A stretch of DNA of 64,000 nt from Isoetes taiwanensis (Eukaryota; Streptophyta; Lycopodiopsida; Isoetales; Isoetaceae). Both the position numbers and the translations under genes were made by a program. Position 1 is the stretch's first letter; each line of letters starts with the position of its first letter. The notes under the pieces were generated by a model. It did not search any database. It saw nothing but the letters and a program-made list of their open reading frames with translations, and had not been told where the DNA came from. The stretch covers positions 16,172,003-16,236,002 of the forward strand of contig JAJEKV010000030.1 of the NCBI GenBank assembly GCA_021234155.1. Direction: 5' to 3'. Below, piece after piece: positions 43,042 through 54,689 of the stretch.

Positions 43042-45480
43042 ATACTAAAAAAAATTTTGGGCCCTTCGGGCCCTAAAAAAAGCAAACATACGTAAAAACA
43101 TGTAAAACATGCAAAACTCCTATGATTTTCTTTCTAACCTTCAACCTCTCTCACTCTTGCAACAATGCTATATAACCTTCAACCTCTCTCTTGCAACAAT
43201 GTATAGCAGTCTAAGTCCTGCAACTATATGTAGCAATCTAGAAACATATACCATGGAATTAAAAAGATGGAATATTTTGTTATGCAAGCCATGAGAACAC
43301 CTTGGACAACCCAAGCCACTCACATTGCAGAATGTGACATGTGAATCCTGCTGCAGTAACACCATACACAAAGAACTCGAGTAACATCAAGCAATAAACC
43401 CATTCGATCATTGGTACATAAATGACTCAATTTATAGTGCTTCTAAATAAAATGCAAAAAATGGAGCATTAAATCTTATAGAGGCTACATTGTGCAAAAG
43501 CCAATATAAAGCCTGCAATTTACAAGCAAAGGAATGATAGTTCGTTAACAAGAAACAAAAATGCACATTCCTTGCATTTGCTTTCAACAACAAAGCTTCA
43601 AATTTTAGAGCTTCAAATTTTAGAAGTTCAAATGCAATACGGCTGCAATTCTGTGCCACAACCTATAAAACGGGGCTGCCGTGTTTATAAAGCATGCTCT
43701 TGCGAAAGAGTTATCTTGTTGCCAAATTTTGTTCATGCCCAGTCATGAAACTGAATATGTGCTCTGGTTTACAGTTCATTGCTAAAATCACCAACTGCAA
43801 TCAATGCTAACCTAACCTAGCTTCCTGGATAAAAAAAGCACCAACATTTAGGAATCTTGAACTAGCTACATTGAAGCTACAAACGTTTGCAAATCTTCTT
43901 AAAAAAATTCCACAAACAAATTCCATCTGAGTAGACTGTAGAATCCGACCAAACACACCATCTAAGAGCATTTGCCGAGTCTCCTCATCTTCTACAGCGT
44001 TTAGCCCATCAATTAGCTGATATGGCTAAAGAATTTTGCTATGATATGGCTGAAGAATTGTGCTACCATTACCAATAAACCTGTACAACAATTGTATCAG
44101 CTGGCAGGTTCAATGTTAGGCTCTAAAGAGGGGTCCCAAGAACGAAGTTTGATCATGATCTAGAACTTTGTGAAGAACAAGCTTAGATCCTAGCATAACT
44201 TCCTTAATGTAGATTGAGTGGGACGGCCTGGAGATGCAATGGGAGGAGGGAGACAGATGTGTGGCATATGGCAGGAAATAAAGAATGGAACAGGGGGTTT
44301 TCACACTACTGTTGAAGCTTGAAAGGCTCATACCTTGATAAGACGGAAACCAACGAATCCTGAACTCGCTCTGGCATACTTGTCATGCGGGTAAGCACAG
44401 GCCCGCCACTAGTCATCCGGATTAGAGAAGATATTTTTGCTCCTAGAGAAGGAAAAATTTGCAGAAACAATTCAAGGTATCAAAAATTAGAGAACAGAGG
44501 TATTAAACCGCTGAAGATAGTTCTCGGGTGGACGAAACCGGTGATTTGTGGAAGACCCACAACAAAAATCACCAAACTCAAAGATAGCCTAGATAGATTT
44601 CCCGCTTTTCGGCATTCCGGGCTTCCCTATGGAACTATCTGCTGTGTGATCTCCTCTACTCTCTCGATTGGGGCGACATAACCTTACCTAAAAATTGGCC
44701 AAAAGGCAATAGTTGCCTGTGTCTTTGATTTCGTCCAACCGAGCACACTAACATGTAGCAACAACCAAAGAACCAATGAGCCCTAAAAGCTGCGACCAAA
44801 TGAACCCTAAAATATGTAGCTTCAATACTTCATGCCTCGCTATTCCTCAAGCTTCCACATGCCATAGCCATAGCTGCCTAGCCCGCCATAGCCAAGAAAC
44901 TGGAGAAGAATTGGATTTTGTTAAAAAATTTATGGTAAAAAGCCTCAATTATAGACCTTAAATAACCATTTCCGGTTACTGATCTGCGACCATTCTATAG
45001 AAATACTAACAGCCGCTTCCTTAATCTCTTCATTAATCTCGACAACATAATCTTATCTTGCTAATCCCTGTTGTTGCAGATTTGCAAGCCCTGTTTCGTG
45101 CCCTAAAATGCTATCCACGAGGCTTGCATGTTCAGCCCCTAAAATAAAAAGAGGGCTTTTGTTGTGAGCCCTTGGATGTTGGACCATTGAAAAAAAAAAG
45201 CTAAATCAACGATTAAGAAATGGTGCACTCTAGATGTATGCATTAGTACATCCATTCGAATACGCCATGAAATCTTAGGAAAACCTTTGTGAAAAGCGTA
45301 CAAAAAGACAAAGAAAACCCCCTGTTATTATGCTACATATTCCAGAATGAGATGCAATAGATTGCTACCAATCTTAGAGAAATTCCAAGCGACTAGAAGC
45401 TTGATCCTTCCCTGCCAGTTACCTCCGTGGACTGCATATATTGCCTCCGTGGACTACAATATTTTTGTAGCTTTCGCAAC
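43042..45480. other. No supported gene
   Basis: ORFs of 60-98 codons on both strands have no motif. A small tandem 'aaccttcaacctctctc' repeat occurs at 43,136-43,190 and 'gcttcaaattttagag' repeats near 43,600. Possible splice-like signals are present but no protein emerges. Confidence 0.5.
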
Positions 45481-45483
45481 ACC

Positions 45484-45615
45484 ATTGTGATTATTATTTT
45501 GGTCGCCAATATAATATACTATTTGCATTGTTTTGGATATCTGAAATGGAAGACAATTGTGATTATTATTTTAGTCACCAATATATTATATGCATTGTTT
45601 TTAATATCTGAAATG
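45484..45615. repeat. 72-bp tandem duplication
   Basis: 'attgtgattattattttggt' and the following 'atatctgaaatgga' at 45,484 recur at 45,556 with minor changes and one short deletion. Confidence 0.8.
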
Positions 45616-46042
45616 GATTGTTATGTCATTATCTCCAACCTAGGTTGTAACTCATGTTTTCAACTTCCATGTCAAATGTCAAAATTTTGAAAGAAAGATT
45701 TATTACAGTATTACCATTGATGCACATCTTTACACATGGTTTATCAACAAAATTTCCCACGTTAGCAAAGAAGAAAATCAAATGACTTAAGTGGATCTAG
45801 CCTTGGCATTCCTGTGTTGCATTGCCTGACAAAAACATGCATGTCAAGGGCAGTATTATAACCAGAATTTAATTATCATAGGCTAGTAAATTGTAACAAT
45901 GAACACTAGATTTCAATTCCCAGTGCAAGGGATTAAAAAACCAATGCTTTCCATTCATTAGGTGCCCCGTGTAAGATTTATTCACATTTTTTTTCCTGGC
46001 CTTGCCATAGTCAATCCTTCAGGACATCTTTGTCCTACTAGT

Positions 46043-49000
46043 TTAATTACACCCAACTTCTTTGATGGGATGCAGACCAACATCAACAACAAAAGAATTG
46101 GAGACAACATACCCAACAACTTGACAGATTTTTAGGAAAACTCCATACATTCTGTTAGCCAGATCTAAGCTGCTCTGTTCTATTCTGTTCCAAATTTCTA
46201 TATTGTTGGCAGAGTAAGTGTCCAACTTACAAGTGTTCCTGTCTTGGAGCCTATGAAAAAGAATGAAACAAACTAAAAATGATAAAAACAAAGGATCATT
46301 TTCTAGTACAGAAACGGAAAAGGTAGCACACCTGTTGCCTGCAAAGGCTAGGGAAGATATCCTTAACATCAACACGGGCAACATGATCAGGGCAGCATAT
46401 TCTTCAGCTTGATCTTTTAATATGGCAAGTTTCTTTGTGGATGTACTCAACATGATCACCTGCAGTTGCCCTCCATGGCCGGAGGGTGAAGTGGCTTAAA
46501 TCATAATTCAAAGTCATGTTTAAAAATAAGACTCGCCATTTTAAGTACCTTTTCAGCAAGCCTTGAAGAAAGATCAGCCCTAAGCTCATCTTCACTTTGT
46601 TGTGAGCGCTGATTAACATGTTCCAAAAGTGCATTTGCCCTTTGTACTGCACTATCGTAGTCTGATGCTATAGCATCATGCTTACGACGTAACTCGGATG
46701 CTTCATCTTTTGCTAATTGCAACTGTTCCCTTGTTGATGCCAGCATTGCTTCAGCGGGGCACAATTGTAATCTGTCATGATGGGCGCACAAAGTTTTCAT
46801 CACACCACCCTGTAACTTGTAACTGTTGGTCCATAGCCTTTGTATATCTCCCTTTCCACTCGACTAAACTAGACTGTGCTTCCTCCAACTGTTTAAGAAG
46901 CTCAGCACGTTGTTGCTCAAGTCTGCTTATGTTTACTTCTAACATTGATTGCGACGTGATGGACCGTTCAGATACAGATTTGAAGTCAGACATGACCAAC
47001 TCATATTTCTTCTTCCATTCAAATGTTTCCTTCTCTGCAGCAGTTTTCTATTGTACACATATATTTGTGCTCTCTTCTAAGCAGTCGTACTTCAATTTGT
47101 GTTCTGCACATATTGCAGTAGTTTTTTCATTTGCACGATAGACAGCATCACGTATGGGTCCATCTAGGCCGCCAAAAGAGATAGATCAACATATGGAGCA
47201 AGTAAACCATCACCTAAGCTACGCAATCATCAATATAAAGGTACCTTTGAAACTGGAATAAGACTTTATGAAACCATGTATACGCAGTGAATTAGACAAT
47301 AAGAGCTATGCAGATGTGTAAGCCACGTTTTTGGAACATCCAAAAAAAATCATAGTCGTTACAAGCTGAAACTCTTAATTTTTCAAAGTCTTGTTGTTCT
47401 AAACTGATCCTTTGTGTCTTTGCACCAAATCTCATTTTACATTTTTTGAGTCTCTATTATTATATAAGATTGCCTTCCATTGGATTCGTTTTCCTGGTGA
47501 TCCCTCTTCCTCTCAAATAATATGGCTTCCTGTTCTTCGGAGTGTCTTTTCTGTGACAATTTTCTTGGATACAGTTCTCATTATCAGTTGTTGAAACGTA
47601 GTATTCTTAAAGAGGCACTGCACCCTTATGTTGTGATAATAGATTAAATATGGCTATCAGACAAAAGGGCGCACCCATTGAGAACCTCATATTACCTGGA
47701 GGTCAAATTTCAAATAGCCCGGACTAAATTACTGAGGAAGGTATTCAAGTAGTGGTTCCTATGATTCTTGTTTCAAGGTTTGGTTACCACAAGTCGGATA
47801 AAGCTGCTCCACATGATCTTTGATTCAAAACTGTTACAACCTTGATAATAGTTAATGATCTGATTTCTTTGGAATGGTGAGGTGGGTTGATATTGAAAGC
47901 TCGATCAGACTTAAGACTATCAACACTCGGAAGACCAACATTGGTCCAAAGACCCTTGTGATCAACTCTCAACGATCTAGACAATTACAATATAATTTAG
48001 GAGATTGTTCACCTCTTTATCGAGAAAGTCCATGAGCTCCCTCCACTTGCTAGGAGCAAAGCATGATTGCATATATATTGCGAAGCGGCAACTTTATTTC
48101 TGCAAAATGGATCTTTGTTAATCGGGTTTACAATAATGAAAGAAACCAAACATTAAAATCAAAATTGGCACTTTGCCAAGACGAGCAAACTTCCCAAATT
48201 TGTCTTTATCAACTTGTTTAATTCTATGTTTATTATGTGTACGGATCTGCAATAGCGGGATCCATAATGTCATATACTTTCAAGATCATAATTTGGTAAA
48301 ACTCGGTTAAGAGCCGTTCCAAGCCTCTAGGCCAGAAACATCACGAAAGTACGAAGGGGATTGGTAGAAACAAGGTGAAAGAAAAGAACTTCCGGACTTT
48401 GCACCAAACATTATAGAAACTTTAGTATCTCCATAATATGTGCAACCATTATGCATGACGAATTTGAAGATTTAGAACCTGTAGATTCCTTGCAGAACTA
48501 ACCATAAAGAATCTGAACATATTGGGCTTCTACACTGGGACTCCATCTCCTTTTGTTCCCAATTCCCCACTGTGTACATCCCGTATCAAGCTTGAAGGAA
48601 TTGTCTTCATGTGTCCAGATCACAAGTCATAATAAAAGTTTTTCTCGATGGCAATCTTGACTCGGATAAAGCTAATACCAAATAATCTCACAAGCCTATT
48701 CTTCTTTATTACAATACAACAATTAAGAATAACCCACCTAATGACCAAAAGTTCTCATGAGTATATTCTTCATAACCAGTGCCATCTCAAAATGTAGTGC
48801 TTTATGCAGACCAGATTGCATGGAGTGAAAGTAGACATGATAGTACACTTACATCCCATATGTGATCATAATCTCCAATATCATTATGAGAGGCTTGCCT
48901 AACTTTCATCTCCATGTCCCCAAGAATTTGAAGACAGTTATGTTCCTGCTCTACCTGGACCTTCTGTTTGTAAGCCTGACAAAAAGAAAACAAAGTTATC

Positions 49001-49152
49001 AATCGAAGACCTTGCAGTGCATGCTCTGCGCTAGATTTAGTCCTCACAAATCTTGAAGTCCTGCTTGCCCACGACCGATTACTACCACCATATGAAGACA
49101 GGCGAACACAGGCGACTGGATAATCCAACGGTATCTTCTGCACACTCCTCAC
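46043..49152 (-). pseudogene. Guanylate-binding-protein-like C-terminal region, decayed
   Basis: Minus-strand segments resemble the helical C-terminal half of plant GBPs. About 48,857-48,978 gives AYKQKVQVEQEHNCLQ and GDMEMKVRQASHND between plausible splice sites (ttgtcag| and |gtaagt). About 47,000-47,160 gives GLDGPIRDAVYRANEKTTAI and CAEHKLKYDCLEES. 46,775-46,999 gives SMLEVNISRLEQQRAELLKQ, EEAQSSLVEWKGRYTKAM. 46,545-46,750 gives STREQLQLAKDEASELRRKH and QRANALLEHVNQRSQQSEDE. The sequences are long coiled coils. No GTPase domain (P-loop) is present upstream, and stops occur, so this is a fragment. Another long coiled-coil protein is possible. Confidence 0.5.
47165..48850. other. Long gap within the GBP-like remnant
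   Basis: No coding segment is recognised between the 47.0-47.16 kb and 48.86-48.98 kb pieces. It is presumably intron or inserted sequence, AT-rich and without clear repeats. Confidence 0.45.
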
Positions 49153-49384
49153 ATGACTGCATCACAGCTATATCTCCATTCCAAAGCTTTGCTTTTTAAC
49201 CTCTTCGGATGGAACAATTTCTATCATCTAAGCTCCAGACTCCACAACATTTGCAAAACGGCATAGGAGTAGTCTGTTATCAAGCATGATTCATGCCCTG
49301 CCCTGCCTGTTACCCGGTTGCAACATCCTCCATCCAGAACGCACGAGACCGCCAATTTACAGGGAGGAAGGGGTTTTTAGCAGT

Positions 49385-49520
49385 CAGCAGCATATCCTAG
49401 GTATATTCTAGCATATATCTAGGATATGCTACAAACCCACGTAAACAAGGGTTTGCCCCCCTAGGGGCAACCCAAAAACGGGGGAGATTTCCATGGAAAA
49501 TTGGGGAGGTTTCCCATGAA
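49385..49520. repeat. Dispersed repeat (catatcctaggtatat family), inverted copy at 60.6 kb
   Basis: The minus strand reads 'ggggcaaacccttgtt', then 'gtagcatatcctag' and 'atatacctaggatatgc'. The plus strand at 60,588-60,650 reads 'gggggccaaacccttgtt', then 'ggcatattctaggtatatg'. Just beside it (49,488-49,520) is a stray unit of the 22-bp minisatellite family. Confidence 0.65.
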
Positions 49521-49949
49521 AATAAAAATAAAAAGGCCTCCACAAATTTGCACGAGGACCAAGATTCGCCTCCGTGACCTCGGTCCATGTGTTTGAAGAG
49601 TCGTCATCCACCTTGATGGTTGCGTAAATTAATTACGCTTTCTTTTCTTATAAATAATTTGTGGAAAACCTCCCCAACTTTCCAAAGAAACTAGGGGAGG
49701 TTTCCACAAAATGTCTATAAAAGCTCACATTGTGTTGAGTTTATCGTTTATCTTCATCATGCCTTCATCCGCAATTCATCTCCTCATTGTGAGTTCTTCA
49801 TCTAATCAAGTACACTCCAGTGGCACATTCATTTTTTATTCCTTTGATGCTGCTATTTATCTCATGGATTTGGAGCGCAATATCTGTGGGGGAGTTGAAG
49901 ATGAAATCTCTACTGATTCGTCTCTATATATGATTTAGAAGCAGCTGTA

Positions 49950-50781
49950 AGTGATTTCACTCTTGAGAATGTTGATAATACTGCAGGTTTTCAGGGCTTA
50001 GATGATCAAGACCGTGTAACACCGAGCAGTGATTATAAAAATCATTTGGACGAGTGAGATTCATTTGCATTATATCCATCGATTTCTTCAATCAACTCAG
50101 ATGAAGGTTACATTTTTACCGAACATGTCCTAGGCGTAGATCCAAGTTTCCCTGCTGGGTATGTTCGACAGTTCGATCCAAGCTCTCGCATACCTCATCT
50201 ACCTGGCAAGTTTGCTTTATGTCTGTCTTGTTGATGCCAGGGGACAATTTGGTCGCCGCAGCCCTTGTAAATATCTAGCGGCTGCTGAATGCTTATGTAG
50301 GCTAGAGGAGGAGCGATGAGAAGTGATTGTTTTGGTAGATAAAGAAGCAATTGTGCTGCTAGTCAAGTCTGAGCCTACCCCAGGGTTGCAACATCGGGTT
50401 GAAATGCATTCTATGTATTGTTGGTGTCCAAGTATTGTTTCTAGGTGCAAGCACCTCTTGGCGGCTGAGTACTATCTTAGTAAGCATCAACTTGACACCA
50501 TTCAGGAGCTCTACCCCTCAGCAGATCCATCTGCCTTTCTTATGGTTGAAACTCCAGTAGGTTCAACAAGGACGCTTCGAGAAGTTGCACTGGAACATGT
50601 GAAGAAGAAGCAAGATACACTTGAAAAGTGGGTCGAGATGACGGCGATACAACTTGCAAGGGCTGCAGTGGCAATTGAAGATGAGCTCGAGCAGATCATT
50701 CAAGATGTTCAACGAGATGTAAGATTGCTAGGTTCCCAAAACGACCCTGCACCCGTGAAGTTTAAGGGATCATATGCATAG
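49950..50781 (+). pseudogene. SWIM-type zinc-finger protein remnant
   Basis: Plus-strand frames give EAAVSDFTLENVDNTAGFQG and SDEGYIFTEHVLGVDPSFPA, then a change of frame into a 152-codon ORF (50,323-50,781). The ORF has HSMYCWCPSIVSRCKHLLAA, which fits the SWIM signature C-x-C-xn-C-x-H, followed by a helical region with KKKQDTLEKWVEM and AIEDELEQIIQDVQRDV. An in-frame stop (cga tga) lies just before the ORF. SWIM fingers occur in MULE transposases, FAR1-like and SWS1/ZSWIM7 proteins; I cannot decide between them. Confidence 0.45.
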
Positions 50782-51042
50782 TCACAGGCTGCTGCTTGTG
50801 CACCCCCTTTTTCAAGCTAGGCAACCAGGTCCACTACGACAACAACCATCTTTGCAAACTGGCAGTAGGCCAAGGGGTGGTTATAGTGCACCCGTCCAAT
50901 TTCCAAACCATGAAGGGTTATGATGGCTTATGGTAGTGTTGTTTATGTTTTACCTATGAACCATCATTCAAGTAAATGAGAATTATGTCAATTCCAAAAG
51001 CACGCCAACCTACAGTTGTTTTCTAATGGGTTATTGCTTTTT

Positions 51043-51053
51043 CACTTCATTTT
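51043..51053. repeat. Target-site duplication, left copy (cacttcatttt)
   Basis: Perfect 11-bp match to 53,020-53,030. It marks the 3' border of the LINE insertion. Confidence 0.85.
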
Positions 51054-53019
51054 AGTGAGGAAAAAGAATGCCCCGAAGGGACAAAGACACCTCAGCACTC
51101 CATACTAAAAACTAGAGCGTAAACTTCCAATAGCCTCTAGTAATCACTGTACAAACTCCCCATTCGCATTTACAATGTGCAAAATATCTCGCCAGATGCA
51201 AAACTTTATCTCCTCTAGGCCAGTAAACACAAGAAAACTCTGGAATAGCTTATGTCTGAGTCGTGGAACTAGAGAGGCTGCAGGTTGCTGAATCCCTTGA
51301 AAAATCCATAAACGACGCCGTTTCCAAATCAACCAAACCAACCACGCCTTACACAGATGGAAAGCCTGCTTCTTAGGAGCGGACCATGAAGCTGGAAACA
51401 CATGAAGTATCTTCTGGCTACACATCCTGATCCGGAACAATGCTCTGACCCAATCCCACGCAGCTTGCAAACGTGGGCACAAGACTAGACAATGTTCAAT
51501 GGACTCCCGATGAGAGCCACAGCAGGGGCAAAGAAAACTCACAGCTGGCTTAAATCTATGCACCAGAACATTTACCCTAATGCAGCGGTGCACCACTTGC
51601 CACAAGAGAACCCTAACCTTCGGTGGGGGGAGAGAGTTCCAAGTCCATGTCCAGACGGAGCGCCAACAAGAACCCTGTAGTGCCCACTTGTCAGAAGGAG
51701 GTAAAGTATCATGAATAACCAATGTTCGGTAACAAGAACGAACAAAACATGACTCATCGACCCCTGAATGAACCTTCCAAATCTGAAAGACCACCCCTCC
51801 CTGGAGGAGAACAGGAATATGCAGTGGAATACAGGAGGCCACTTGCTGCCAGATAGCTCGATCACTGCTCTTAAGCCGAAAGCGGGCCTGAAAAAACTCC
51901 CAAGGAGCCAGTTGGCCATGCCAATACCAATCCTCTAAGGTGGAGACTGCAGCCCGAGTCCAACGGGCCTGCGTCCGAGCGTGCAAGCTGGCAGCCAAAG
52001 GCAAGTATGTCGGAGGCAGAGGAACCCACAGAAAAGGAGAAGTGTGATGAAATACTGATGCATAGTCTACCTGAAAAAGCACTCGCACATGCTCCCAGGC
52101 CCGCAATACACCCTTGAGAAAAGGTGACGCGTGTGGGTACGGCCTCAGACCGTAAAGCAAGGCCCAAGGCAACTTCACAGGGACAGATGGCTTGTGAAAA
52201 GCCACACAATTCTGGAGGGACTGTAAAAGCAATGCTGCACCTGGAGAGAACACCTCTTCATGGAGAATACTCCAGACAAACTTGGAGACTAACACCTTAG
52301 AATGCAAAGCCAAATCTAGGATTGCCAAACCCCCATCCTCTCGAGGGCGGAGGCACTTCCACCAGGCTACTTTAACCACTGCTCCTTCTGCAGTCCCTCC
52401 CCAAACAAAATTTCGGACAATTCTGTCCAATTCCTGAACCTTGCATTCTAGAGCTAACATAACAGACGCTGTGTATACGTGGGTGCTACATAGCACTGAC
52501 TTAGCTACAGTAATCCTGCCTGCCATCGACAACTTACTACCCTTCCACCAATTCAGGTGCTTCTGTAGTCCCTACAAAATCTCATCCCGCACCACGACCC
52601 ATAGAGATATCACCCCAAAAGGAATGCCCGAAGTGCGGTACATGCATTCATTTGGGAGTACCTTCCAAGGGAAGAGAAACAAACAAGGTGGAGGCGGCGT
52701 CTCCAAAGCCCACAGAGCCGAACACTTTCCCCAATTAAGAAGACAACCAGAAGCCAAGAAAAATGTATCCAGCAACCCTTTAACATTCCGCAAATTGCTT
52801 TCTTCTGCTGCCACAAAGAGGAAAGTGTCATCTGCAAACTGATTGCAAATCTGCTGACTGCCATTCTGCATTCGAAGACCCTCTACCACTCCCTCATCTA
52901 CTGCAGTCAAGAGCAATTGTGATAATGCCTCCGCCACCATGGTAAACAAAAATGGGGCCAGAGGGCAGCCCTGACGGACTCCTCTTCCCATCGAAAAGAA
53001 CGGGGAGGGCTCCCCCTGG
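51054..53019 (-). mobile_element. 5'-truncated LINE with clear target-site duplication
   Basis: The element is 1,966 bases, bounded by perfect 11-bp duplications. Outside it the host sequence is continuous with the repeat at 870-1,150. It holds only the second half of a reverse transcriptase and the C-terminal zinc-finger region, so it is truncated at its 5' end (53,019). The 3' end (minus strand) finishes 'ttctttttcctcact' without an evident long poly(A), apart from the aaaa at the start of the duplication. Confidence 0.9.
51144..53019 (-). pseudogene. LINE reverse transcriptase C-terminal half (zf-RVT)
   Basis: The first frame (from 53,019 down to 52,572) has GRGVRQGCPLAPFLFTMVAE (motif B) and CNQFADDTFLFVAAEE (motif C). 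A frameshift or stop near 52,570 leads into a 462-codon frame (51,144-52,532) with MAGRITVAKSVL, VVKVAWWKCLRPREDGGLAI and the zf-RVT domain: LPPPKVRVLLWQVVHRCIRV, then FLCPCCGSHRESIEHCLVLC. This is the plant L1-type ORF2 tail, a different lineage from the LINEs at 22-35 kb and 55-57 kb. Nearly intact frames suggest a fairly young insertion. Confidence 0.9.
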
Positions 53020-53030
53020 CACTTCATTTT
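53020..53030. repeat. Target-site duplication, right copy (cacttcatttt)
   Basis: Identical to 51,043-51,053. After it, the sequence resumes the repeat related to 960-1,030 ('gtgtcttttatatg', 'gaaatatgcaaaaa'). Confidence 0.85.
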
Positions 53031-53430
53031 TTTGCAATTGTAAAATCACATTAAAGTTGCATTTCTCTTGTGTCTTTTATATGTCGCTTGAAATATGCAA
53101 AAAAATATCGCACTTTTTTTTTTTAATTCATAACATTATAATCCTACTGCATTGAGATGAAAAGACCATTGTATTTGACAAATATATTACAATTTGTATG
53201 GACAATAAGAGCCTTCAAAACGTAAGAAGATGTCAATCAAAACAATGACATATTAACAAAGAATGCCACGAAGAGTTGCTCATAATAGCTACCTCCATGG
53301 CCCTTTCGAGCCTAGAAATGACAATGGGCCATAAAACCATGTTCGCCGAATATACTGACCATACAAACTTGTTAACAAAGATACTAATGTTAATGGACAA
53401 ATTAGTCACAGTTCCTTATGCAAACCACGT

Positions 53431-53622
53431 GCAAACCACGTTGAGCGTGATTTAGGATTCTATCAAATTGCAAATCATGCCAAGCGTGATTTAAGATTCT
53501 ATCAAACTGTAAACCATGTTGAGCGTGATTTAGGATTGCATCACATTGCAAACCATGCTTCACGTGTTTTGGACTTCCTCTTCTGCAAACCATGCTTAGC
53601 GTGGTCCAGCATTCCTTCTTCT
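53431..53622. repeat. 39-bp tandem repeat, five units
   Basis: Units start at 53,431, 53,470, 53,509, 53,548 and about 53,585. Each reads 'gcaaaccatgttgagcgtg' then 'atttaggattctatcaaatt' with variations. The period is 13 codons, so the minus strand stays open (NHAQHGLQFDRIL repeated). The core 'cacgttgagcgtgattt' resembles the 13-bp palindromes of the first 8 kb. Confidence 0.85.
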
Positions 53623-53629
53623 GCTCTCT

Positions 53630-54685
53630 TTATTTTTTTGAGGAACAACCATTCTTCTATTTGTCTTCATCAGGCACAGTTTCCTCTTCACCTTCCCTTA
53701 TCTCATCAGCATCTAGTGTTTAGAGCAGATCTTAAATATATGGTGCAAATTTCTTTGCTTATCTCTCTCAATGTAATTTAATTTGAGAAGGAGCATCGTT
53801 TCTCTGTAATTTAGTATAGAATGAATTTAGACATAGAAATTGCTGTCTTATTTTCTTTTGCTTTGGTGACATGGACAATCAGAAACTAAGCCTTAAGTGG
53901 TTATAGGTTTTCGTGTTCTGAATGAAACTATATTGAGAAAAGTGTGCATTAGACTTCTATGGATCTCCTTGTACTCAAGAATATTTGTACAGACCTACAA
54001 AATCTGGAATATATTATATTGCATGGCATTGTGCTAATGTATCCAAGAAGATTAGTTCTATGGAATGGAGAAAATATTGTGCTATATGGTATCAGTTCTA
54101 GGATAAAATAAAGAATAACATTTCAAAGCATATTAGAGTGATGCAATATCAATTCTTACCTCGTACATGCACAAGAAGCTAGCGCCTTCCATTCCGTCAA
54201 AGCTTTAGAGATTCGCACTCCAGAGTGTTGATTATCACCACACATATGCAAGAAGCTAGCACCTAGATTCCGTGGTGCTTCTTGTGCTTGTAAAGCTGAC
54301 AGTGGTCTCGACTTCCACATAACAAAATGTAAATAGTTTAAATTTCATTTTCCCGCTCACGTAGATATTTTGAATTTTTTTTTCCCGCTCATGCAATATT
54401 ATCTCGCTCAAAGCCCGGCATCCAGAAAAGCCCATTTTGACAAAAGAGCAGATTTACAAGCTTTGGTGCAAGGAATCAATGGTCACACTATTAACAAGAA
54501 TAATGCTTCTTCATCAGATCTGGCTGACATATAAGAAAGTGAAGGCATTTGCAAATTAATGAGCCAAAGCAGGTATCTCTTTCTATTATCTTATCTTATC
54601 TTATTATGATTTTTGCATTCATTCCTCTCTTGCAACCTAAATGGGTTATTTGCATGGACTAGCACAGTGACCGTCCTCTTGTCAG
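53630..54685. other. No supported gene
   Basis: The sequence is AT-rich. A loose direct repeat, 'gcaagaagctagc' (54,170 and 54,248), and an inverted partner, 'gcttcttgtgc' (54,281), are present. Nothing else is identified. Confidence 0.5.
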
Positions 54686-54689
54686 CACA

